From positions 1 to 44,705 of the IMG/VR virus record IMGVR_UViG_3300004770_000033: a stretch of DNA of 44,705 bases; one strand, written 5' to 3'. The position numbers were made by a program, and so were the translations under genes. The DNA comes from a virus. Shown here piece by piece: positions 6,868 to 14,900 of the stretch. The notes under the pieces were generated by a model. It searched no databases and was not told the origin of the DNA. It saw nothing but the letters and a program-made list of their open reading frames with translations. Position 1 is the first letter of the stretch. Each line of letters starts with the position of its first letter.

Positions 6868-7110
6868 TCAGAAAGGAATTTCTTGATCATTGTCATAGGT
6901 GGCGATAGCAAAAACCGGAGAATTCTCGTAAGCCTGATCATCATCCTCATAATGATCATCTTCTGGATGAGGCTGCTTAGGACCAGTGTAGAAGGGGTTA
7001 GGATACCAAACGTCACGATCAGAGAGAATCCAAGCCCTATCCTGATTGTCGAAGCCTACATTGCGGGAATATTCCAGATCAGCCTGAGATTCAGTTGCCA
7101 GATAACCCAT
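6868..7110 (-). CDS. Small acidic early-type protein
   Basis: 80 aa from ATG 7110 (GGAG 6 bases upstream; ATG 7116 abuts the ribosome site). Strongly acidic, with Tyr, Asp and Pro-rich middle (DVWYPNPFYTGPKQPHPEDD, EDDDQAYENSP). Such acidic small early proteins can be host-takeover factors or nucleic-acid mimics, but nothing here proves that. Confidence 0.65.
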   Translation of the reverse strand: MGYLATESQADLEYSRNVGFDNQDRAWILSDRDVWYPNPFYTGPKQPHPEDDHYEDDDQAYENSPVFAIATYDNDQEIPF

Positions 7111-7134
7111 GTCCATCTCCTTTGTCTATGATTC

Positions 7135-7162
7135 ATATTAGCATCCCTATAGGAAGAGTCAA
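7135..7162 (-). promoter_or_regulatory. Sigma70-like early promoter
   Basis: Minus strand TTGACT (7162-7157), 16-bp spacer, TAATAT (7140-7135), GAATCAT. Drives the pair at 6868 and 6657. Confidence 0.8.
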
Positions 7163-7171
7163 GCGTTTATA

Positions 7172-7198
7172 TAAAAAAAGAGGGGAATTATCCCCTCT
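7172..7198 (-). terminator. Intrinsic terminator whose loop contains a stop codon
   Basis: Minus strand AGAGGGGA (7198-7191), loop TAAT, TCCCCTCT (7186-7179), then a T run. The TAA in the loop is the stop codon of the ArfA-like gene, so coding sequence runs into the terminator stem. Confidence 0.9.
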
Positions 7199-7304
7199 CT
7201 AAGTGCTTGATTTTCCTTGTATATGCTCCCTTACCCTTCTTGGGAGCAACAATTTTTTGCTGAAACTGGCGTTCAGACAGGGATTTTGCTGTCAGATTTC
7301 GCAT
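7188..7304 (-). CDS. ArfA-like ribosome-rescue peptide candidate (38 aa)
   Basis: Short gene starting at ATG 7304 (TAGGAG upstream) and stopping at TAA 7190-7188 inside the terminator loop. The segment RQFQQKIV..KKGKGAYTRKIKH closely follows the conserved core of ArfA (LFRxRVxxxKKGKGSYxRKxKH), the factor that recruits RF2 to ribosomes stalled on non-stop mRNA. Cellular arfA genes are known to be made from truncated, non-stop messages formed at a hairpin in the reading frame. Here the frame ends in the hairpin itself and lacks the hydrophobic tail of full-length ArfA. Short length keeps this a candidate. Confidence 0.7.
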   Translation of the reverse strand: MRNLTAKSLSERQFQQKIVAPKKGKGAYTRKIKHLERG

Positions 7305-7500
7305 TTTCTCCTATCCTTTGAATCGCCTTTGATGTGTGATACTCAAGGCGGCTTCTGAAGTTTTCTAGATGATCCGTGTCCATGAAATAGGCATTGGACT
7401 TGATGAAAGATATCAGGTAGCCAATGGTGTACATATCTCCATTTAGTTGGAGAAGTGTAACAAGATTGTCAACCTTGGTGTCGATTTGATCACTAGTCAT
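7273..7500 (-). CDS. Small early-type helical protein, unknown function
   Basis: 75 aa, AGGAG 7 bases upstream of ATG. Predominantly helical (DTKVDNLVTLLQLN, YLISFIKSNAYF, LENFRSRLEYHTSKAIQRIG). No domain recognised. Its 3' end overlaps the ArfA-like start by 32 bases, so the two are probably coupled. Confidence 0.7.
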   Translation of the reverse strand: MTSDQIDTKVDNLVTLLQLNGDMYTIGYLISFIKSNAYFMDTDHLENFRSRLEYHTSKAIQRIGENAKSDSKIPV

Positions 7501-7509
7501 ATTTATCTC

Positions 7510-7704
7510 CTACTTTACGGGTTCGATGACGAGTTGCATACCATTGGTGGTGATACCATCGTAAAAGCCAAGGTTATCCTTGTCCTCTTCGAAGGCAAAA
7601 GCGTACAGGTAGGTCTTGGCGTACTCAATCGCAGCATCATAGGTCTCGTAGAGCCCAATGACGTTGTAGGCGTAGATGTTTGAGATGTTCACAAGCTTGA
7701 CCAT
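7510..7704 (-). CDS. Small early-type protein, unknown function
   Basis: 64 aa with AGGAG before ATG 7704. Alternates strands and one helix (MVKLVNISNIYAYNVIG, DAAIEYAKTYLYAFAFEED). Looks like a compact alpha/beta protein; no family recognised. In the unit following the 7916-7944 promoter. Confidence 0.7.
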   Translation of the reverse strand: MVKLVNISNIYAYNVIGLYETYDAAIEYAKTYLYAFAFEEDKDNLGFYDGITTNGMQLVIEPVK

Positions 7705-7714
7705 AGAAATCTCC

Positions 7715-7891
7715 TTATGCGAACAGTTTAGAGTTCATAGAAGGGTTCTTGTCGCTGACAGCACGGATTTCTGTCTGTGTCACGTTAGCCTTGCGGCTGA
7801 TGACATTGAAGAAACCTTTAGCAGCCTGATAGGTCTTGAAGGACTTTTCGTGCTTGTAGCTCTTGAAGTAGGTGTAGGTGACGGTGAACAT
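7715..7891 (-). CDS. 58-aa early-type protein, unknown function
   Basis: ATG 7891 to TAA 7715-7717, with GGAGATGAG upstream. Basic, Thr- and Lys-rich protein (FTVTYTYFKSYKHEKSFKTY) ending in SMNSKLFA. Its stop overlaps the ribosome-binding site of the next gene. No domain recognised. It is the first gene behind the promoter at 7916-7944. Confidence 0.7.
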   Translation of the reverse strand: MFTVTYTYFKSYKHEKSFKTYQAAKGFFNVISRKANVTQTEIRAVSDKNPSMNSKLFA

Positions 7892-7915
7892 GTCTCATCT
7901 CCGTTTTGATGATTC

Positions 7916-7944
7916 AATGTAACAGGGGGTTTCCCCCCTGTCAA
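7916..7944 (-). promoter_or_regulatory. Sigma70-like promoter with a GC hairpin in the spacer
   Basis: Minus strand TTGACA (7944-7939), 17-bp spacer, TACATT (7921-7916), GAATCAT. The spacer is an almost perfect inverted repeat (ACAGGGGG/CCCCCTGT) that overlaps the -35 box; it may double as terminator stem for the gene upstream or as an operator. Confidence 0.7.
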
Positions 7945-7953
7945 CACCTATTT

Positions 7954-8175
7954 TCAGTTTGTGACGCAAATACCTTTGTGGGCATAAGCACCAACTGCCC
8001 AATCCTTGCTGGAAGCAATGACCAGAGGAACAAAAGTTCCATCCATCTTGCGGTAGATCATGTACTTGGAGCCATTCTCCTTGATGGTCTCAAGGCAATT
8101 CTCCAGACGCTTCATGGCACCCTTTTCAGTCTTGAGACCGACGATTGTTTCGAGCCATGCATTGAGGTTGGTCAT
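7954..8175 (-). CDS. Small early-type protein, unknown function
   Basis: 73 aa, ATG 8175 with GGAG 8 bases upstream. Helical N-terminal half (LNAWLETIVGLKTEKGAMKRL) followed by a strand-rich half (SKYMIYRKMDGTFVPLVIAS). No domain recognised. Single gene behind the promoter at 8203-8230. Confidence 0.7.
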   Translation of the reverse strand: MTNLNAWLETIVGLKTEKGAMKRLENCLETIKENGSKYMIYRKMDGTFVPLVIASSKDWAVGAYAHKGICVTN

Positions 8176-8202
8176 TGGTCAACTCCGTGATCCGATATAA
8201 AG

Positions 8203-8230
8203 ATATTATCACAACCAGCTTTAGGGTCAA
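8203..8230 (-). promoter_or_regulatory. Sigma70-like early promoter, minus arm of a divergent pair
   Basis: Minus strand TTGACC (8230-8225), 16-bp spacer, TAATAT (8208-8203). The plus-strand promoter at 8275-8302 fires the other way, so 8176-8329 is a divergent control region; the AT-rich stretch between also holds a T-rich/A-rich inverted repeat. Confidence 0.8.
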
Positions 8231-8274
8231 CATCTTTTTTTATTAAAAAAGAAGAAAATTGTCGATTTTTTTGG

Positions 8275-8302
8275 TTGACACTGCCTACATAATGACTATA
8301 AT
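8275..8302 (+). promoter_or_regulatory. Sigma70-like early promoter, plus arm of a divergent pair
   Basis: TTGACA (8275-8280), 16-bp spacer, TATAAT (8297-8302): near-consensus host promoter 28 bases before ATG 8330. Confidence 0.88.
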
Positions 8303-8329
8303 GAGTACATCAACAACGGAGATAGCCAC

Positions 8330-9451
8330 ATGGCTAAAAGAGCTGCGACAATCGCTACCAAGAAGAAGGTGATACGTGTCACCAAGGGCGAAAGTTTCTA
8401 CATCAACAAAAAGTACTATGGCGATGAGCCAACTTGGGGCGAAGATGGATACAAGTTCGTCTACAATGCCTTCAACTGGTATAACACGATGGCGGAAGAG
8501 GAAGAGCTTCGCCTCTACATCAATGACTATCTCAAGTCTGTCAAGGCTGATGGGGAAGTCAAGAAGTTCGCTCGTGTTCCTCTCGTGCGTATTCCTCGCA
8601 CTGCCGCAGCTGTGGTTCGTATCTATAGTCGGGGCGGACCTGTCGATCAGGAAATGCTTGATCGTGCAAAGGATAGCATCTTCGACTGCATGAAGTATGC
8701 AGAACAGGAAAAGAAAGACGACAATGTGGTTCGTCTTTCGGTTCAGGATCATATGGCCAATAAGGTCTCTGAATTCATTGGCGAGATCGAAGCCATCATT
8801 GATGGTGGTGCAATCGATTTCTCGATGTATTCCTCCCTCCAGAGCAACAACTTCCCTGCTTCGCTCTCGACACGGGTGGCTGACTATTATCGTCCCATTC
8901 AGCAAGAGATTGCTGATGCAATTGCCAAAAAAGACCCGCAGCTGGTAGAGGCATATAGCACCTTCACCAAGCCTCAGATGAAGGCAAAGCTTGTTCTGTA
9001 CACTGGTATCGTGGATGACTGCGATAAACACAGTGGCAATCTCCGCAAAGCTCGTAAGCCTCGTAAGAAGAAGGCTGTGAGCCCAGCGAAGAAGCTTAAG
9101 GTCTTTCAGTACCAGAAGGAGGATACATCGCTCAAAATCTCCTCTGTCAATCCTGAGAGTGTCTTGGGAGCACAGGAACTGTGGACCTACAATACGAAGA
9201 GCAAAGTGCTCTCTGTGTTCCGTGCAAGAGGTCCAGCTGGTCTAGAAGTCAATCGCACCGCAATTGGTGGATATGATGCTGATACCTCTATGTCTAAGAA
9301 GATTGGACGTAAGACTGATGAAATTCTTAAGTTAGTGACTTCTTCTGGTAAGGTAGCTCTCAGGAAATTGTTTGATACCATCAACACCGATCAACTCAAA
9401 TTTGTTGACCGCCTAAATAGTAGTACGATCCTATTGAAAGTGGTGAGGTGA
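8330..9451 (+). CDS. 373-aa basic protein, unknown function, early type
   Basis: Begins MAKRAATIATKKKVIRV and has a Lys/Arg-rich linker in the middle (KARKPRKKKAVSPAKKLK, about residues 240-260) between an N-terminal helical part and a C-terminal strand-rich part (QELWTYNTKSKVLSVFRARG, about 284-305). I recognise no domain. It has the strongest host-type promoter in the window and GC-richer codons than the T4-like genes downstream, so it is probably expressed at once after infection; DNA or RNA binding is a guess from charge. Ribosome site GGAG lies 9 bases upstream. Confidence 0.8.
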   Translation: MAKRAATIATKKKVIRVTKGESFYINKKYYGDEPTWGEDGYKFVYNAFNWYNTMAEEEELRLYINDYLKSVKADGEVKKFARVPLVRIPRTAAAVVRIYSRGGPVDQEMLDRAKDSIFDCMKYAEQEKKDDNVVRLSVQDHMANKVSEFIGEIEAIIDGGAIDFSMYSSLQSNNFPASLSTRVADYYRPIQQEIADAIAKKDPQLVEAYSTFTKPQMKAKLVLYTGIVDDCDKHSGNLRKARKPRKKKAVSPAKKLKVFQYQKEDTSLKISSVNPESVLGAQELWTYNTKSKVLSVFRARGPAGLEVNRTAIGGYDADTSMSKKIGRKTDEILKLVTSSGKVALRKLFDTINTDQLKFVDRLNSSTILLKVVR

Positions 9452-9454
9452 AAA

Positions 9455-9817
9455 ATGACAAACAAAATTATACAGTTTCCAGATAAGAAAAAGAAAAGTG
9501 AAGTTGGTAATCCAGCTTCACTCGAAGAAACAATCACTCAGATTGAAGAAGTGAGAAAGATTTTTTGTGATGAAATTGCTGATGATGTTTTCCAAGCAGT
9601 GTTTGCTATTATTAGCAACTATGGTTTGGTTCCAAAGTCTTCTCCAGAATTTATCCGTGATGCATTTTTCTTTGAAGAAGTTTTACAGGCAATGCTATAT
9701 AGAATGAAGAACATAGATCATCCTATGCATTCTTTGATCGATAAGACAGTTACTATTTCTGAAGAAATTGAGCGTGAGCTTGAAGAAAAAATTGAAGAGT
9801 CCTTGAATCCGCAATAA
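9455..9817 (+). CDS. T4-family hypothetical protein
   Basis: 120 aa, mostly helical and acidic (SLEETITQIEEVRKIFCDEI, EEIERELEEKIEESL). The arrangement before rnh and its MTNKIIQFPDKKKK start resemble small conserved proteins in T4-like marine phages. No function known to me. Confidence 0.75.
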   Translation: MTNKIIQFPDKKKKSEVGNPASLEETITQIEEVRKIFCDEIADDVFQAVFAIISNYGLVPKSSPEFIRDAFFFEEVLQAMLYRMKNIDHPMHSLIDKTVTISEEIERELEEKIEESLNPQ

Positions 9818-9850
9818 AGATACACATATATAATGTATGGACAACAGTAA

Positions 9851-10687
9851 ATGATTATTATTGACTTCAATCAAGTCATGATCTCGAATTTGATGATGCA
9901 ACTTGGAAACCACACAAACATCCCTATTGATGAGGGATTGTTCAGACACATGGTTCTAAATTCACTTCGTAGCTATAGACAACAATTTGGAAACAAATTT
10001 GGTGATATGGTAATCGCATGTGATGATAAAAACTACTGGCGCAAACAACATTTTCCATATTATAAAGCTAATCGAAAGAAGACACGAGATGCTTCTGAGA
10101 TTAACTGGACTCATGTGTTTGAAGTTTTTAACAAGATCAAGTCAGAACTTCGTGAATTTTTTCCTTATCGTGTGATTCAAATTGAATCTGCAGAGGCAGA
10201 TGATATCATTGCTACTTTGGTATTGAATGCAGATTCAAGTGAAGATATTCTTATTCTTTCAGGAGATAAAGATTATATCCAACTTCACAAGTTTTCTTAT
10301 GTGAATCAATATGATCCTACACGAAAAAAATGGATCAGTCATAACGACCCGCAAAAATATCTTTTTGAACACATTTGTAAGGGCGATTCCAGCGATGGCA
10401 TACCTAACATACTTTCTGATGGTGATACTTTTGTTAGTAACAAACGCCAGAAGCCTTTGACTCAAAAGAAAATTGATCAGTTGTACAATGATTATTCTGA
10501 TCAACAATATGCTATTCCTTTTGAAAGAAACAAACAATTGATTGACTTATCGATGATTCCCGTTCATATTAAAGAGCAAGTATTATCTAAATACGAAGAA
10601 GAATCAGGTAAAGATCGTTCAAAAATCTTCAACTACTTCATAAAGTACAAACTAAAAAATCTCATGGAAAACGTAGGCGAGTTTTAA
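9851..10687 (+). CDS. rnh: T4-like RNase H (5'-3' exonuclease, FEN family)
   Basis: 278 aa. Removes RNA primers from lagging-strand fragments, acting with the phage replisome. Signature acidic motifs appear in order: IIIDFNQVM (residues 2-10), ACDDKNYWRK and PYYKANR (about 56-75), ESAEADDIIATL (about 115-127), ILSGDKDYIQL (about 135-145) and KGDSSDGIPNI (about 177-187). All metal-binding Asp clusters are kept. T4 RNase H is 305 aa, so the length fits. Supports assignment to the T4 superfamily. Confidence 0.95.
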   Translation: MIIIDFNQVMISNLMMQLGNHTNIPIDEGLFRHMVLNSLRSYRQQFGNKFGDMVIACDDKNYWRKQHFPYYKANRKKTRDASEINWTHVFEVFNKIKSELREFFPYRVIQIESAEADDIIATLVLNADSSEDILILSGDKDYIQLHKFSYVNQYDPTRKKWISHNDPQKYLFEHICKGDSSDGIPNILSDGDTFVSNKRQKPLTQKKIDQLYNDYSDQQYAIPFERNKQLIDLSMIPVHIKEQVLSKYEEESGKDRSKIFNYFIKYKLKNLMENVGEF

Positions 10688-10690
10688 AAA

Positions 10691-11119
10691 ATGTCAAAAC
10701 CATCGATATATAATACATTACAACAGTGTTGTGAATTTGAAAAAAAAGAAGAAAAGATTCAAGCACTACGTGCAAATGGTCATCCTGCAATTTATGCAGT
10801 TTTGAAGCACATGTTTGATCCTAATATCAAATTTTTGTTGCCAAAGGGTGATCCTCCGTACAATCCTTTAGAATTTGAAGAACCGGGAAGACTCTATACC
10901 GAAGCCCGAAAGTTTTATCTTTTTGTAGAAGGTGGGCATAATACCATCACTCAGAAAAAGCGTGAAGCCATCTTCGTCAGCCTTCTTGAAAACATAAACA
11001 AGGAAGAAGCAAAATTAGTCCTTGCTATGAAAGACAAGAAGAGTCCTATTAAGGGACTTACTAAAAACCTAGTCGCAACTGCTTTCCCAGGGTTACTTCC
11101 AGATGAGCAAACAAATTAA
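10691..11119 (+). CDS. DUF6433-like T4-family protein
   Basis: 142 aa. Pattern KKEEKIQALRANGHPAIYAVLKHMFDP, FLLPKGDPPYNP and TKNLVATAFPGLLP (segments across residues 17-137) matches what I know of DUF6433, a family found next to rnh in T4-like and cyanophage genomes. Function unknown. It starts 3 bases after the rnh stop. Confidence 0.85.
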   Translation: MSKPSIYNTLQQCCEFEKKEEKIQALRANGHPAIYAVLKHMFDPNIKFLLPKGDPPYNPLEFEEPGRLYTEARKFYLFVEGGHNTITQKKREAIFVSLLENINKEEAKLVLAMKDKKSPIKGLTKNLVATAFPGLLPDEQTN

Positions 11120-11291
11120 AAAGTCGGATATGAAGAAGAAGAATCAAGGAGGTTATGCCTACTTGATGGAAGAGGAAGAAGTTTCTCTTAAGGATATCAA
11201 GAGAAGCAAAGAACACAAACAATATCGCAATTATGAAAATGCTTTACGTTCAAAGAATGTGGATCGTCTCATGTCATATGAGGAAGATTAA
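11103..11291 (+). CDS. Small basic protein, unknown function
   Basis: 62 aa, overlapping the previous gene by 17 bases. Highly charged (MSKQIKKSDMKKKNQGG, EEEEVSLKDIKRSKEHKQ) without hydrophobic core, probably disordered or helical. No family recognised; the position in the tight rnh operon supports it being real. Confidence 0.7.
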   Translation: MSKQIKKSDMKKKNQGGYAYLMEEEEVSLKDIKRSKEHKQYRNYENALRSKNVDRLMSYEED

Positions 11292-11473
11292 TGTTTGAAA
11301 CTATTGCAGCTGCATCAGGACTAACCTTTATGCTCATGTTTGTTTCTGTACTCTATTATCTTAGAGGAAAGAAGCAAGGTATGGAATTCGTAATGCAACT
11401 TTTGCTTGAGAGTGATAAGAAAGCATTTAACCGTTTACACAACAAAATAAAGAGAGAATTAACAAATGTCTGA
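11291..11473 (+). CDS. Small single-pass membrane protein
   Basis: 60 aa with one hydrophobic segment (about residues 3-22, ETIAAASGLTFMLMFVSVLY) followed by a basic cytoplasmic-type tail. ATG shares a base with the previous TAA (TAATG). No family recognised. Confidence 0.7.
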   Translation: MFETIAAASGLTFMLMFVSVLYYLRGKKQGMEFVMQLLLESDKKAFNRLHNKIKRELTNV

Positions 11474-11666
11474 ACCAGTATTTATTGTTGATGGGTTGAA
11501 TAAGTATGATCCAAAAAACAACAATCACACAATGATCATAAATGAGAAGGCTCCTCTCCTTTGTGATCAAGTCAAGCTAGATATGCTTGCACAGGGATTG
11601 AATCCTCTAAACAACGAAGATGTTCGTAAATTTTGGGCCAAGAAGGGTGTAAGTCTTAATGGCTAA
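11466..11666 (+). CDS. Small T4-family protein, unknown function
   Basis: 66 aa, overlapping its neighbours on both sides by 8 bases. Contains FIVDGLNKYDPKNNNHTM and ends FWAKKGVSLNG. No recognised domain. Tight coupling suggests coordinated translation with the next gene. Confidence 0.7.
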   Translation: MSEPVFIVDGLNKYDPKNNNHTMIINEKAPLLCDQVKLDMLAQGLNPLNNEDVRKFWAKKGVSLNG

Positions 11667-11892
11667 TTACACTTTCCTTAATAAGGATACCAATGAAGAA
11701 TCAATTCTTTCGATGCCTATCTCTGAGTTGGATTCTTATAAAGAAGCAAACCCTAATATGCAACAGTTGTTGGTAAGTATGACTCTTGCAGACCCAACAC
11801 GTTTGGGTATCAGGAAACCTGATTCTGGGTTTCGAGATGTGCTGAAAAAGGTAAAACGTGCTCATCGAGGTAGCACTGTAAATACTTGGTAA
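11659..11892 (+). CDS. FmdB-like small protein without zinc knuckles
   Basis: 77 aa. MANYTFLNKDTNEE...MPISELDSYKEANPNMQQ...RLGIRKPDSGFRDVLKKVK matches a small protein widespread in T4-like phages whose N-terminal strand pair resembles the FmdB regulatory fold, but the usual CxxC pairs are absent. Function unknown. It is the last gene of the plus-strand operon, ending at a bidirectional terminator. Confidence 0.8.
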   Translation: MANYTFLNKDTNEESILSMPISELDSYKEANPNMQQLLVSMTLADPTRLGIRKPDSGFRDVLKKVKRAHRGSTVNTW

Positions 11893-11894
11893 AG

Positions 11895-11923
11895 AAAAGG
11901 CTCCAAAAACTGGAGCCTTTTTT
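11895..11923. terminator. Bidirectional intrinsic terminator
   Basis: AAGGCTCCA, 5-base loop, TGGAGCCTT with T runs on the plus strand and a shorter T run on the minus strand. It separates the converging operons ending at 11892 (+) and 11938 (-). Confidence 0.93.
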
Positions 11924-11937
11924 ATTTTAAACTTTTA

Positions 11938-14900
11938 TTATGCCCAATTTCCGGTCACAGAATTAGCTATACTATCATCACCAAGAAGTTCTAAAGTAAC
12001 AGATGAAAGAGCAAGAAGGGTAAGCGTTGATGGTGCATGATCTGAATCATATTGTGGAATTAATGTTCCGCCATTTGCAACACTTATTATACCTTGAACA
12101 TTAAACATCATATATGCCTTATTAAAATTAGTTACTTGATTGACGGATGAATTTGCAATAAAATTACTCGTTAATCTGAAAGCGGCTAATTGAGGTGCTG
12201 CTCCACCAGTTTCAGTGGTATCAACTGACGTAGTAGTTTGATAATACACGCTTGATAAATTTGCTGTACCACCAAAACCAAATCCTATATTGCCTGCACC
12301 AGCTGGACCACCACCTGTAGATGCCATAGTACCTATCATTGAAATAGCATATCTTGAATTATTAGCAACTTGAACACCAACACCAAATAAACTTTGAGCA
12401 GACGTTGATGTAGCATTTAATGATAGATTAGCACCTAATGCAAAATGTTGATTTGTCCACTGCCAATAAACATTAGCAGAATTTCCACCCGACATTAATA
12501 CTTGTTTTGAACTTCCTGATGATCCATTAGCGATAACGTATTTGCTAATTAAATTGGAAGTTGTTATGGTTGAACCAGATATAACGGTATTAACTGTTGC
12601 ATTTCCAACTGTAAAGATAGAATTTGTTGTTAAGTTAGCATTTACAATAACTGGTCCAGTAAATGTAGCTCCAGAGAGTAATGCATAATTAGCTAAATTA
12701 CTCGATAGCTGAGAATTAGAAACAACATTAGCAGCTGTTACTGAACCAACATAAAGAGTATTGTTTGATACCAATGCGGTGTTGACGTTCAAACCAATTT
12801 CAGTTTTGCCATATGCATATGTGGTATTGTTTGATACCAATGCGGTGTTGACGTTCAAACCAATTTCAGTTTTGCCATATGCATATGTGGTATTATTTGA
12901 TGTTAACTTAGCAACATTTGAAGACAATCCTGCAAGAGTTTGATAGTTAGCTAAATTACTCGATAGCTGAGAATTAGAAACAACATTAGCAGCTGTTACT
13001 GAACCAACATAAAGAGTATTGTTAGCAGTTCCTTTTAAAGTTCCATAGTAATTGACAGCTGTAATATCACCATCAACATATAGACCTGTTGTATCTAACG
13101 ATGCTATTTGATTTTCAGCTAAAGTTCCGCCAACATGGAACTTTATAATTTTATCTTCAGTTGAAGTTCCAATTGTAAGATTACCATTTGCATTATAAAG
13201 ATAAGCATCATTTGGACCGCTGATAGTCCATTGAGTATTACTATAATTGCTAGAATTTATGCCCATATCAATATAATATGAACTATCATTTCCTGCATCA
13301 TTAACAGCAACATAATCAGTAGAAGCCTGCGTTCCTGTATTATGATTTTGAGAAATAATTTGAGCATAAGAATTTAAACTATCATCTACTTGTATAATAG
13401 CATTTGGATAATCATGACCGACAGTAAGATATGCGGCACCAAAATGGGCAGTGTTTGAAACTATAATATTAGATATAGAACTGTTAGCAGCCACTAAATC
13501 ATTTGTTTTTAATCCAGCACCATCAGTATCCCAACGATAATTATTTAAATCATAAAGAAAAGATACATAATAACTTGATGATGTATTTCCAAGAGTAATT
13601 CCACCACCAACAAGCTGTTCTTCTGTTGTGGAATCGTATGCTAGATGAAGAACTTTATCAGAAATAGCAAGTGTTTCAGCTGAAGTTGTTGCACCAGTAA
13701 CAATAAAATTGTTTACTGTCAGTGAACCAAACTGAACTACTGCATTTGTATTTAAATTTTGTGGTAGTGAAAGTGTATAATTACCACCAATGTTAGCTAC
13801 AGCAATTTGATTGGTTGTTCCAGTAACAGAAAGAACAGCTGTTGAATCAATACCAACGATACCTACGTTACCTGATTGAGTAAGGCCAGTACCAACATTA
13901 ATTCTTGTTACAGCATTAGTTGCATTGAACGCTGTATTTTGAACTGAATTGTCAGGAAACGTAACAGCGCCAGTTGGATTACCAACAAAGCTTAGACCGT
14001 TTGAACTTACTGTTGCAGTGACAGTTTGAATCGTAGCAGAACCGACTGGAGTTGTTTGGAATACAATCTTTGTACCAGCAGAAGTTGAGTTGAAGTTTTC
14101 AGCAGCTGCGATATTGATACGACCAACCGAACCCACGTAAGTGTTAGCATCAGCCGCCCAACCCTGACCAGTTACACGAATAAGAACATCGTTTGCAATA
14201 GTCTGTGTTGGAGATTGTACTGTACCTCCAGCAGCACGTCCAGCAATCGCCACGTATGTACCGCTACCAAACGAGTCAAAAGCGATACGGGCTGGTTGAC
14301 CATCCTGTGCAGTACCCTGAAGCAATGTGCCAGTAAAGTTACGTGGCTGTGATACTTCAGAGTTAGCGCCTGCAATGGAAAGTGCTGCCTGAGTAGTTAG
14401 GATAGTTGCGGGAGTTACGATATTAACAAGACCTGCTCTTGACACGGAAAATGAAGTTTTACCAGTATCAGCAGTTTTAACAGCGATTGGTCTATTGAAT
14501 ACAACGTTACCAGTTGCAAGCGTACTACCAAATAGAATATCTCTATTAGAATCAGTAATAGCAAGCTGATTATCACGGAAGGTAAACTCACCAACGTTGA
14601 AACCAGCGCCGCCCTTGATGTAGAAGTTGCCGTCCTTAGCGCCAAGAGCCTGATCGACACCAAGTGTTTCGTCAGCTACGTAGAGCGTTCCAGGTCCAAG
14701 CCAAAGTTCTTTGAATCTCTTTGCTGGTGTACCAAGTCTGTTAGTATTAGTTGTAACAGGAATAATATCAGCGTTAACAATGATAACGCCATTATAACCA
14801 GGAGTCAATGCGATGTTGGTATTGGCAATGGTTGTAATAGAGAAGCTAGGATTGATAACATCTCTTGTGATGGTAAGAAGAGTACCATTAGCTGGCGGAG

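Noticed and set aside
7920-7940. GC hairpin at 7920-7940 as a plain terminator
   Set aside because: No T run follows on either strand and it coincides with the -35/-10 spacer, so it is reported with the promoter instead.
8285-9031. 248-codon minus-strand frame opposite the 373-aa gene
   Set aside because: The plus frame has a near-consensus promoter, ribosome site and lysine-rich coding pattern; the minus frame covers the promoter itself.
12757-12943. Repeat arrays in the fibre gene considered as a CRISPR array
   Set aside because: Units are directly adjacent, in frame and without variable spacers; they encode a repeated protein segment.
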